From Ophiosphaerella korrae (Eukaryota > Ascomycota > Dothideomycetes > Pleosporales > Phaeosphaeriaceae): a stretch of DNA of 64,000 nt. This document shows, one piece after another, positions 40,374 to 52,200 of this stretch. The translations under genes were made by a program, and so were the position numbers. The stretch spans positions 31,235 to 95,234 of the forward strand of contig JALNQF010000168.1 of the NCBI GenBank assembly GCA_028456385.1. The letters run 5' to 3'. The notes under the pieces are model-generated. The model was not told the origin of the DNA and made no database searches. It was given only the letters and a program-made list of their open reading frames with translations. The stretch's first letter is position 1; the number at the start of each line of letters is the position of its first letter.

Positions 40374-40675
40374 TAATAATAGCTATAATTAAGACAAAGT
40401 AACTTGTTATAATACTCTTATAAGTATTATACTATAGTTCTTCTACTTAAGAGTAGTTTATAATAGGCTATAGTATCTCTTCTAGATAGAATATATAGTA
40501 TATTTACGTTATTAGAAACTTTTTACTAAAGGTTTACTAGATACTTTATTAACCTAATTAGCTTTATTTTAGAGTTTACTACTACTACCTTTTTTATTTA
40601 TTTTACGTCTATTTAAATCTATATTAATATATTAATTACTCTCTATTTCTTTAAGAAGAGAAGTAGATAGTCTTA
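40374..40675 (+). repeat. Direct repeat pair, right copy (possible LTR)
   Basis: Matches 38,806-39,109 over its whole length. It lacks a few bases near 40,570 that the left copy has (TTATCTTAGAG against TTTTAGAG). Confidence 0.7.
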
Positions 40676-43003
40676 GAGAATAGAGTAGCTTTTTAACCCT
40701 TTTCTAAGTATATACGCTATTATTACTATTCTCTTTACTAATATTATTTAGGGGCGAGACTAGATTTCTAGCTTTACTACTATTACTACTACTATTAAAA
40801 GAGCTAAGACTAGGCTTACTACTAGCTCTAGAATAGGAATATAAGCTACTAGGAGTTAGTAAAAGTATTAGCTTAGGTATAGGTATATAATTAAGTATAA
40901 GGCTTTCTACTTATTATTTAGATAGCCTTCTCTACTTTAGTAAATAAGAGTCTTTTAACTCTAGTTCTAATATAATATTTAGTACTTCTACTAAAGAGAT
41001 TATTATATTATTAAATAAATAGTATATTTGTTTACGTATTAATAGTAATCTACTTATTACTTTAATGTTAAAGAGTAGTTTATCCTCTACTAGTAATAAT
41101 TCTTTTAAAGATATTAAAATAGGCTCCTTAACTAGTATTAGAATACTACTTACTATAGTAAATACTATCTATACCCTCTATAGAGAGGGCGCGTATACTA
41201 GCTACGCTAAGATAGCTATACTACTTAGTATAGAATTCTTTAGTTCTAATAGCTACGTAGTAGCTATTCTCTTAATAGTCTAATACTCTATTACTAGGCT
41301 TAACTTATATTGTACTATAGTACTCTTTAGCTATATTACTCTCTAAAATTAAAGAAAATTCTATTAAGAATTAGTAAGTTAGTACTATAATCTACTTATA
41401 CGCTTACCTAGACTACTTCTATTAAATAACTTGTTTAGAACTAAGTTTATCTTTATAATACTTAAATCGTAGTTTATTTCTTTATTAAGTAATTTCTAGT
41501 TAGATTAGTAATACTCTAGCTTCTCTAATTTAGAGGTAGTACTAAAGCTACTAACTACGTCTATACCTTTATATTAGGTTCTATTAGCTTATAACTATTA
41601 ATAGGTAGGTATTACTATAATCTAGTAAACTAGAAGCGTCTACTCTAAATAGAGTAGATACTCCTAAGTTAAGAGAGCTTAGTATATTTAAATCTAGTAT
41701 TAGGAAATCGTTAATATAGAGCTAGTTTCTACTATCTTTAGAGGAAGTAACTCCTAAATAGCTATACTCTACTATCTTAGTTGTAGCTATTAAATTAGCG
41801 TTAGATTTTAGCTTAGGCTTAGGTACTAGGAGAACGTATAGAATAATTTTTAAGGAAGCTATTTTAATATAGTAATCTACTTCTCTAGCTATAAAGAGTT
41901 TAAAAGAAGTAGCTCTCTTTCTAGACTAAGTACTACTTTATATATTGTAGTTAATACTACTACTAGAAATAAAGATTATAAAGAACTTATATAAATACTA
42001 TAACTATTATAGAAATAGTTATAGTAAGTAGTATAAAAGTATTATCTATAGAGAGAACGCGTAAACTTAAAGTAGATTAGTATTAGCGTCTCTAAAATAG
42101 CTACGTATTACTCTCTTAAGTAGCGTAAGTAGTATTATTATATTAAGAGTTAGCCTAGCTTATCTAATAATTAGCTACTAATTAGTTATTATAACCTAGC
42201 TATACGTACCTTTTAGCTATTAAAGGATCTATATTACTTTAAATAAAACTACTAATTACTAACTTCTTTAATTATTAACTACTATCTTACGTAAGACTAG
42301 CCTATACTAGATAACGTATAAATATACAACTATTACTAAAGGTACTCTATACTATCTAGTAATTAGACTTTAAGGCTTCTTTTACCTTTTATAGTACGCT
42401 AAGGCTATCTCTAAGCTATTAGCTACTAGCTTCTAGGTATTAGGCTCTTACTAGTTATATTACTATATTATAGTAACACTATATAACTTATACAAGGTAG
42501 AGTATCTTACTAAAGCTATAGTATTAATATAGACTCTAGAATAGCCTAAATTAATATATTATATAAGTAAATAACTATATTACTACCTAAAGGATTAGTC
42601 TAGCGTATTTAACTAGAAGAGTAGGGCGTATTATAAGTATACTAGATTTAAAATAATAGGATAAGAGCTACGTATTTGTTTACTTAAAATAGGAATAGAA
42701 AAAAGTATAGTAAATACTATTAGTAAGTCTAGAGTAAGAGAAAGAGGAGTTACAAGACTATATATACTAGTATAGCTATACTATAAGTAGTAAGCTTTAC
42801 TCTTTAACTATAGCTACTACTAACGTAAAGTAAGTAAATATCTTATAAGAAAAGAGAGAGAGTTTATAATAATAGTAGAGAGAGGGTCTTTTATAATAGA
42901 CGTTAAAGTTAATTACTAGTTTAAGTATAGCGCGTAAGCTATAAGCGAGGCCTAGATTACCTAAATAGAGTATATCTATTTCCTAATATAAGCTTACTAT
43001 CTA
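40676..43003. other. RIP-degraded sequence, no gene assigned
   Basis: This stretch leads up to the retroelement nest. It holds a 72-codon ATG-started frame (41,065-41,283) noted separately. At 42,700-43,000 several frames are Arg/Lys-rich with scattered stops, but I could not assign a family. No terminal repeats were seen. Confidence 0.5.
41065..41283 (+). other. 72-codon open frame, doubtful
   Basis: An ATG-started frame of 72 codons ends with TAA. The peptide is Ser/Ile/Leu-rich with no signal peptide, membrane pattern or domain that I recognise. It is notable only because ATG and a stop-free run of this length are rare in this sequence. It may be a chance survivor or part of a longer decayed frame. 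There is no ribosome-level or promoter evidence. Confidence 0.15.
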
Positions 43004-43811
43004 ATTGTTTACTATATAAATTATTTTATACTAAATTCTTAATTTTAGTCTTTATTTAAATTATAATATTAAGAATAGTATATTCTATTTTATTTTCTAT
43101 AATAGTTATTTAAACTATAATATATATTTAGAAATACTTTTATATTATATAAGCTTCTTAAGATTCTTTTTAGCTTATTAAGTAATATCTATATATTTAA
43201 ATACTTCTCTTATTTATTTTATAAAGTATTTATAACTTCTAAAAATAGCTTTTATTTTATTTTTCTATATTCCTAGAGTATATATTATATAGTCTATCTA
43301 GTAAGGTTTAAACTATCTTATTATATCTTCTTTTAAGTATATTCTAATATATCTTACCTTCTTTTCTTTAGTATTAAAGTATAGTACTTATATATTAATC
43401 TAGAGCTATACTATAGCTATAAAAAGTCTTAGTTTCTTTCTTATTCTATTAAACTTTTTAAGTACTAGTATCTTAAGTAGTTTCTTTATTATACTTATTT
43501 CTAGTCTCTAAGTAATCTATTCTATCTAGTTTTATCTTATTATAATAACTTTAATCTAGAGTTTATTTTACTTATTATAGTTTTATAGTTCTTTATTCTA
43601 TATTTCTAAAGTATTATATACTAGCTTTATATCTTCTTTTTTAGATATTAAGTTATTTAAGTATTTTTTAACTATATTCTATATAGTATTATCTAATTTA
43701 TAGCTATATAGAAGTACTATACTTTTTTTTCTAGTTAAACTTTCTACTATTATATTAGCTTAGACTATATACTACTTATACTTTACTTCTCTAATAACTA
43801 AATTAGTAAAG
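43004..43811 (-). pseudogene. Element F: gag fragment, RIP-inactivated
   Basis: The minus strand matches the first two thirds of gag in elements A and B, from just inside the LTR to the region corresponding to about 46,110 of A. It ends abruptly at about 43,004, so the rest of gag and all of pol are missing. Gag formed the virus-like particle shell. Stops are frequent and all TAA/TAG. Confidence 0.75.
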
Positions 43812-44211
43812 TATAACGTAGTCTCCTATTATTAACTATAAGTAACTACTTTAGGTATTAGTAAATTAGAAGTTAATAGTAAAAGTTTATATTATAATTA
43901 AGTAATAGGCTATAAATAATAGAATAATTCTTATAATATTAAGTATTATTACTTATAGTTAATAATTAAATTACTAATATTATCTTAATAATATATAATC
44001 CTTTAACTATATACTTCTACTAATCTATTTATATAACTATATAGATTACTCTAATCTATTTTATATATTTATAGATTACTTTATATCTTATGTATTTAGA
44101 TTATAGTCTACTTATAAATCTAGATTATTACTTTACTTATATTATATTTTATTAGCGCTTAAGTTAAAACTAATTAGTTCTATCTTAATTTCTCTTATTA
44201 TACTTATAATA
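43812..44211 (-). repeat. Element F: 5' LTR
   Basis: 400 bp on the minus strand, from the mutated TGTTATA start at 44,211 to the mutated end at 43,812, next to the conserved leader that reads AACTAAATTAG on the plus strand. It aligns with the LTRs of A and B-left. It begins exactly where fragment G starts on the plus side, so F was inserted into G. Confidence 0.75.
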
Positions 44212-44892
44212 AAGAAAGTACTAAAAGTATAAGCTAAACTTTTAAAAAAAGTAGTATAAAGTAAAAAATAGTAATATATAATACTTTATTAAACTTTTTA
44301 TTATAAAGATAACTACTATATATACTTTTTAAGTAAGTAAAAAGTAAGATAGTATCTATATAAAAAATTAAAAGTAGTAGTAATAAAAAAATAAACTTAA
44401 GTATAGCTTAAAGAAATAAAACTTATAATAGACTTACTAATAAAAGAATTAGAAAGAAAAGACCTTTAAACTCTATTAATCTCTACTAAAAGATTAGTAG
44501 AAAATAAGAAGACTACTATAGTTACTTCTAAAGAATAATAAAGTAATAAAAGAGAAGTTAATATAAAAAGTATAAAGTATACCTAGTTAGATATATAAAG
44601 CTATAATAGTTATATAATAATAGGTATAGTAAAATAAAACTAAGAATAGAAGTTTATTTAAAAATACTTACTAGCTATAAGTATAAAAGAAGTATATAAA
44701 GACTAGAAAATATATAATTCTAAAAATATAAAGTTTATAGAATTCTAATAATAGATAAAGGAATATATAGTTATAGTAAGAAGAATACTTATATAAAGAA
44801 AGTAGTAGTTTTTTACTAAAAGTATATAATAAATTAATAAAGCTTATATACTAAAAGTATTAATAGTATACTATATCTTAATAGAGAAAATA
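44212..44892 (+). pseudogene. Element G: gag-to-protease linker fragment
   Basis: Matches about 46,457-47,140 of element A on the same strand: the region after the zinc knuckles and before the protease. It is bounded on the left by the LTR of F and on the right by the LTR of A. It is therefore the remnant of an older element split by both insertions. Its own LTRs are not visible. Confidence 0.7.
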
Positions 44893-45324
44893 TATTATAA
44901 TAGTAATAGAAGAACTATAGATAGAACTAATTAGTCTTATATTAAATAACTTAGACTTATATAATCTAGAAGAATATAAACTTAATTAGGAGACTATATA
45001 TAACTAGGACACTTAGAGTAATCTATAATCTATAGACTTTTAGTATCTATAGATTATAGATTAAAGTAATCTATAATCTATTAGTCTTAGTAACTATAGA
45101 TTAATAGATTATATTAAGTATATAGTTAGGAATAATACGTATTATTAGAATAGTATTAGTAATCTAATCTCTTAACTATAGAGCGCTAATACAAGATAGT
45201 TATAAAATATCTTCTATTATTCTTAGTTTATTGTAGATTATAATACGAGCTTTTAATATTACCTCTTAATTTACTAATACTTTAATTAGGTACTAAGAAG
45301 TTAACCCTAGTAATACCTATAACA
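44893..45324 (+). repeat. Element A: 5' LTR (subfamily I)
   Basis: 432 bp, starting TATTATAA (originally TGTTATA-like) and ending CCTATAACA. It aligns end to end with the LTR at 48,792-49,224. It carries a 17-bp inverted repeat, TAATCTATAATCTATAG at 45,019-45,035 with its exact complement at 45,047-45,063, which is absent from subfamily II LTRs. The promoter and polyadenylation signal of the element would lie here. Confidence 0.85.
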
Positions 45325-48300
45325 CCTTGCTAATTTAGTTATTATAAGAAGTAAAGCGTAAGTAGCGTATAGTCTAGCTAATATAATAGTAAAAAGTTTA
45401 ATAAGTAAAGCCTTTAGGAGTAGCTATAAGTCTAATAGTACTATATAGAAAATAATTAAGGAATATATTAATAAACTAATAAATAATAAAGAAGATATAA
45501 AAATAGTAATTAAAGCCTTAGAAACGTAAAACAAAGAACTCTAAGACTATATAAAATAGAATAAGGTATAGATTAAAGCTATTATTAAAGGATAGAACTA
45601 GATAGAACTAATTACTTAATAACTAGAAACAAGTATAACAAAGAAGCTACCTAAGATACCTATCCTTAGAAAGTTTAATAAAATAAGGGAAGAACTAAGA
45701 CCTTTTATAGTATTAGTATAACTCTAGATAAATATATAAGTACTATACTTTAATATAAAAGAAAAGAAAGTAATCTATATTAGAATATACTTTAAGAAGG
45801 ATATAATAAGATAGTTTAAACTTTACTAGATAGACTATATAATATACGCTCTAATATACTAAAAAGATAAAACTAGAGCTATTTTTAGAAGCTATAAATA
45901 CTTTACTAGATAAATAAGAGTAGTATTTAAAGATATAGATATTACCTAATAAGCTAAAGAAAAACTTAAAAGACTTATATAATAAAATAGTATACTAGAG
46001 TATATATTATAGTTTAAATAACTATTATAAAATATAGAATAGAATAAGTTAGCTCTTATATTATAATTTAAATAAAGACTAAGTAAGAGAATCTAATATA
46101 AGATAATCTATATAGAGAAACCTAGGACACTAGAAGCCCTAAAGTAGTAAGTAATCTAAATTAATAATAATCTTTAAGAATAGAAAAAGAATAAGTATAG
46201 TAGTTAAAATAGAAACTAAGACGCTAAAGATCTTATAATCTTTAACGTAAATAAAGATAAGAAAAAAAGAAAGAATAAAGACTTTACGTACTTTAACTAT
46301 AGTAAAAAAAGCTACTACGTAAAAGACTATTAATTATAAAAGAAGAAGGATATAATATACTATAAATATAGTAAACTAAGATACTTTATAAATAATTATA
46401 AAAGTAAAGACTATAAAGAAGATAAAGAAACTTAGTTAAAGATAATAGAGAAGAAGAAAAAAGTACTATAAGTATAAGATAAACCTTAGAAGAAAGTAGT
46501 AGAGAGTAAAGAAATATAATATATAATACTCTATTAGACCTTTTGTTATAAAGATAACTACTATATATATCTTTCTAGTAAATAGAGAGTAAGATATTTC
46601 TTATAGTAAAAAAATAAAGTAGTAGTAATAAAAAAAAGAATAAAAGTATAGCTAGAAGAAATAGTATATATAATAAACCTACTAATAGAAGACTTAGAGA
46701 GGGAAGAGCTCTTAGTACTATTAATCTAAGCTAAAGGACTAGTACTAAATAAAGAGACTACTATAGCTTCCTCTAAAAGACTATAAAAAAGTAAGAAGTA
46801 AGTTAGTATAAAAAGTATAAAGTATACCTAGCTAAAGATATATAGTTATAATAGCTATATAATAATAGATATAGAGAAATAAAATAAAGAATAGAAGTTT
46901 ATTTAGAAATACTTATTAGTTATAAGTATAAAGGAAGCGTATAAAGACTAGAAAGAATATAATCTTAAAGAAATAAAGTTTATACTATTTTAAGAATAGA
47001 TAAAGTAGTATATAGTTATAGTAGAAAAAATACCTATATAAAAAGAGTAGTAGTACTTTATAAGAGAAACGTAATAGATTAATAAAGCCTATATACTAAG
47101 AGTACTAGTAATATACTATACTCTAATAATAGATATACCTAGAAAAGATAAGTACTAAAAAGGGGATAACAAGATAATAGATCTAAAACATCTAGTAAAT
47201 TTTAAAGTATTATAGATATTATACCTAGATAAAAATTACGTTATATATAAGAACCCTAAAGTAAATAACAAAGTATAGCTTATAAAAAGAAAAAGCTATA
47301 ATTATATAAGAGTAATTCTAGTAGAAGATATCTTAGGATAGAAAATTATACCTAAAGAAGGTTACGTAGTAGTAAGACCTAAACTAAAGCTATCTAAAAA
47401 ATACGTCCTAAGAGGACTATAGTATAAATTTACGTATAATAAATATCTAAAATATAAAGAATATAAACTTAGAGTAAGGTTATAGCTTTAGAAAGATAGA
47501 TAATTTATAAAAATACCTAAGTAAGAAAAACTAAAAGGTATAGGAGGCCTATATATTATAAAGATAAGTACTTATTAAGAGAAGAAAGTATAATTAATAA
47601 TTAATAGTAGAGCTATAAGAAACTTTATATCTAAGAAGTTTATAGAAGTATAAGGAATACGTTATATAATAAAGAAGTACTCTTAATAACTAAGTATAAT
47701 TAAAGGAAAACTATTCTAGAAACTAATTAGGTTTAAAACAATCTCTTCTACGCTTAAACTAGAAAAAATAATAATTAGAAATATAGTTATAGATATAATA
47801 ATAATTAATAATAAATAAGATATAATACTAGGAATACTATAGTTATAGATAACTAACCTATATATTAATTAGAGAATAGGATAAATTAGCTACTATAGAA
47901 TAGATAAGCTAAGAGCTAATATTAGTATATATAAAAGAGAATTCCTAGAAGAATATAAGAAATAAGAGAAATAGCTTATAGAACCTAAAGACTATCTTCT
48001 AGAATATTAGCTATAGAACTTAGTAATAGAGATAAAAGAAGATAAGAATATAAGATAAAGCCTAGTCTATAAAAAGATAGAAGAAGAATTAAATATTAAA
48101 TAAATATTTATTAAAAACGTACTTAAGAAAAGATAGATATAAGAATCTAAGTCCTTAGTAGTATATAGACTTATATTTATAGATAAAAAAAGAATAAGTA
48201 ATAAGAGACTATACGTAGACTTTAGAAAAACTAACGCAATTATAAACAAGAACTAATATCTTTTACTATAAATAGATATAATATAAAGTAGACTATGAAA

Positions 48301-48791
48301 AGTAAAAATCTTTATAAAACTAGATATCTAGAACGCTTACTACTAGATTAAGATTAAAGAAGGCTATAAATAGAAAATAGTATTTAGAACGTAGTATAGA
48401 CTATATAAATATTTAGTTATACTATTTAGCTTAATAAACGCACTAGTAGCTTTCTAAGAAAGAATTAATATAGTACTAAGAGAGTACTTAGACGTATTTA
48501 TATTTATATACCTAGATAATATCCTTATATTCTTAGAAATAGAAGAAGAATACGTATAATATATATATAAAGTACTAGAAAAACTAGTAGAAAGTAAATT
48601 ATTTCTTAAGATAAGAAAATATAAATTCTATATAAAAGAGATAGATTTCCTTAGATTTATTATTAAACTAAGAAAAATTAAAATAGACTTAGAAAAGATT
48701 AACTCGATTAATAAATAGCTAATACCTAAGAACCTAAGAGAAATATAATAATTCTATAGCCTAGCTAACTTCTATAGAAAGTTAATAGTAA
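45325..48791 (+). pseudogene. Element A: Ty3/Gypsy chromovirus gag-pol, truncated and RIP-inactivated
   Basis: Gag, protease and reverse transcriptase are all in frame 2, so 3 kb of coding sequence suffered point changes but no net indel. Gag includes KFNKIREELRPFI at about 45,671 and two zinc-knuckle regions near 46,280-46,410 in which Cys has become Tyr. The protease active site reads INSRAIRNFI (Asn codon at 47,603), from an expected Asp-Ser-Gly. Reverse transcriptase has LYVDFRKTNA at about 48,210 and YLDNILIF at 48,509, where YLDD is expected. The sequence stops after NFYRKLI at 48,787, where the LTR of B begins. RNase H, integrase and the 3' LTR are missing. It was inserted into G. Confidence 0.85.
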
Positions 48792-49224
48792 TATTATAAT
48801 AGTAATAAGAGAACTTTAGATAGAACTAATTAGCTTAATAATAGAAAGATTAGACTATTATAATAATAAGGACCTAGGGCTAGATTAGGAGACTATACAT
48901 AATTAGGATACGTAAAGTAATCTATAATCTATAGATTCTTAGTAATAATAGATTATAGATTAGAGTAATTCGCGATCTATTACCTTTAGTAGTAATAGAT
49001 TAACAAATTACTATAAGTATATAGGTAGTAGTAAATGCGTATTATTAAAGATAGTATTAGTAATTTAATCCTTTAACTATAGAACGCTAATATAAGATAG
49101 TTACAAAATATCTTCTATTATTATAGTTATTATAGATTACTCTATAAACTTTTAATATTAACTTATAATTTACTAATAACTTTTTAGGTACTAAGAAGTT
49201 AACCCTAGTAATATACCTATAACA
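48792..49224 (+). repeat. Element B: 5' LTR (subfamily I)
   Basis: 433 bp, TATTATAA to CCTATAACA, close to the LTR of A. It has the same type of inverted repeat, with 15-bp arms at 48,918-48,932 and 48,948-48,962. It interrupts the reverse transcriptase of A. The five bases before it are AGTAA. Confidence 0.85.
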
Positions 49225-52200
49225 CCTTACTAATTTAGTTATTATAAGAAGTAAAGTATAAGTAGCGCGTAGTCTAGCTAATATAATAGTAATAAGTTTA
49301 ACTAGTAAAGCACCTAGGAGTAGTTATAAGTTAGATAGTACTATATAGGAAATAATTAAAGAATATATTAATAAACTAATAGATAAAAAAGAAGATATAA
49401 AAATAGTAATTAACGTATTAGAAATATAGAATAAAGAACTACAAGACTACTTAAAGTAAAATAAAGTATAGATTAAAGCTATTATAGAAGAATAGAACTA
49501 GATAGAACTAATTACTTAATAACTAAAAATAAGTACAATAAAGAAACTACTTAAGATACCTATCTTTAAGAAGTTTAATAGAATAAAGGAGAAACTAAGA
49601 CCTTTTATAGCTTTAGTATAACTCTAAATAGATATATAAGTACTATACTTTAATGTAGAAGAAAAAAAAGTTATATATATTAGACTATACCTTAAAGAAG
49701 ACGTAATAAGATAGTATAAGCCTTACTAGATAGATTATACAATATATTTACTAATAACCTAGAAGGATAAAACTAGAGCTATTTTTAGAAGTTATAAATA
49801 CTTTACTAAATAAATAAGAGTAGTATTTAGAGATATAGATATTACTAAATAAGCTAAAGGGAAACTTAAAAAACTTATATAATAGAAGAGTATACCTAAG
49901 TATATATTATAGTTTAAATAACTATTATAAAATATAGAATAAAATAAATTAGCTCTTATATTACGATTTAAATAAAGACTAAATAAGAAAATCTAATACG
50001 AGATAATTTATATAGAAAAACCTAGAATACTAGAAGCTCTAAAGTAATAAGTAATCTAAATTAATAATAATCTTTAAGAATAGAAAAACAACAAGTATAG
50101 TAACTAAACTAGAAACTAAGATACTAGAGATCCTATAATCCTTAATATAAACAAAGATAAAAAGAAGAAGAAGAATAAAAACTTTATATACTTTAACTAT
50201 AGTAAGAAAAGTTACTATATAAAAGACTACTAATTATAAAAGAAGAAAGATATAGTATACTATAAATATAGAAAACTAAGATACTTTATAAAGAATTATA
50301 GAAGTAAAGACTTAAAAAAAGAAACTTAGTTAAAAATAATAGAGAAAAAGAAGGAAGTACTATAAGTATAAGCTAAACCTAAAGAGAAAGTAGCTAAAAG
50401 TAAAGAAATATAGTATATAATATTTTATTAGACCTTTTATTATAAAGATAACTATAATATATACTTTTCTAGTAAGTAAAGAGTAAGATACTTCTTATAA
50501 TAAAGAAATAGAGTAGTAGTAATAAAAGAAAAAATAAAAGTATAGCTAGAAGAAATAGTATATATAATAGACTTACTAATAGAAGACTTAGAAGAGGAAA
50601 AACCCTAGACTCTATTAATCTAGGCTAAAAGACTAGTACTAAATAAAGAGACTACTATAGCTTCCTCTAAAAGACTATAAGAAAGTAAGAGATAAATTAG
50701 TATAAGAGATATAGAGTATACTTAGCTAAAAATATATAGCTATAATAGCTATATAATAATAGATATAGAGAAATAAAATAAAAAATAGAAGTTTATTTAG
50801 AAATACTTACTAGTTATAAGTATAGAGGAAGTGTACAAAAACTAGAAAGAACGTAATCCTAGAAAAATAAAGTTTACGCCCTTTTAAGAATAGATAAACT
50901 AGTATATAGTTATAGTAAGAAGAATACCTATATAAAGAGAATAGTAATACTTTATAAGAAAAACGCGATAAATTAATAAAGCCTATATACTAAGAGTACT
51001 AGTAGTATACTATATCCTAATAATAGAGATACTTAGTAGAGATAAGTACTAGAAAGGAGATAATAAAATAATAGATCTAAAATATCTAGTATACTTTAAA
51101 GTATTATAGATATTATACCTAGATAAGGACTATATTATATATAGAAACCCTAAAGTAAATAATAGTATATAGCCTTTAAAGAAGAAAAGCTATAACTATA
51201 TAAGAGTAATCTTAGTAGAAGATATCTAAGAATAGAAAATAATCCTAGAAGATAGATACGTAGTAATAAGACCTAGTCTAAAACTATCTAAAAAATACGT
51301 CCTAAGAGGACTATAGTATAAATATATATATAATAAATATCTAAAATACAAAGAATATAAACTTAAAGTAAAGCTATAACTTTAGAAAGATAGATAATTT
51401 ATAAAACTACTTAAATAAAAATAACTAGAAGGTATAAAAGGCTTATATATTATAAAGATAGGTACTTACTAAAGAAAGAAAGTATAATTAATAATTAATA
51501 GTAGAGCTATAAGAAACTTTATATTTAAGAAGTTTATAGAAATATAAGGAATATATTATATAATAAAGAAATATCCTTAATAATTAAGTACAATTAAAAG
51601 AAAACTATTCTAAGAACTACTTAGGTTTAAAATAGTTTTCTCTATACTTAAACTAGAAGAGATAATAATAAAAAATATAGTTATAGATATAATAATAATT
51701 AATAATAAATAAGATATAAAACTAAGAATACTATAGTTATAAATAACTAACCTATATATTAATTAGAGAATAGGAGAGATTAATTATTATAGAATAAAAA
51801 TATTAAAGGCTAATATAAACATATATAAAAGAGAGTTTCTAGAAGAATATAAGAAATAAGAGAAATAGCTTATAGAGCTAGAAGACTACCTTCTAGAATA
51901 TTAGCTATAGGACTTAGTAATAGAAATAGAAGAGGGAAAAAACGTTAGATAGAGCCTAGTCTATAGAAAAATAGAGGAAAAATCTAAGATTAAATAAATA
52001 TTTATTAAAAACGTAATTAAAAAGAGATAGATATAAGAATCTAAATCCTTAGTAGTATATATACTTATATTTATAGATAAAAAGGGAATAAGTAATAAAA
52101 GGCTCTATATAGACTTTAGGAAAACTAATATAGTTATAAATAAAAACTAATACCTTTTACTATAAATAGATAAAATATAAGCTAGACTAAAGAAAGTAAA

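Noticed and set aside
42700..43000. Arg/Lys-rich stretch as another transposase tail
   Set aside because: Different frames give different plausible peptides, none with the closing motif or a zinc knuckle, so I could not choose one.
1..43000. tRNA or rRNA genes
   Set aside because: No cloverleaf box A/B pair or conserved rRNA stretch was seen, and TG/CA depletion would have destroyed such motifs.
45325..45345. tRNA primer-binding site after the 5' LTR of A
   Set aside because: The bases after the LTR (CCTTGCTAATTTAG in A, CCTTACTAATTTAG in B) do not start with the usual TGG, and I could not match them to a tRNA end. Mutation or self-priming are both possible.
48067..48249. 60-codon ATG-started frame on the minus strand
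   Set aside because: It lies antisense to the reverse transcriptase of element A, whose sense frame has clear family motifs. It is a chance open stretch and has no counterpart call in B.
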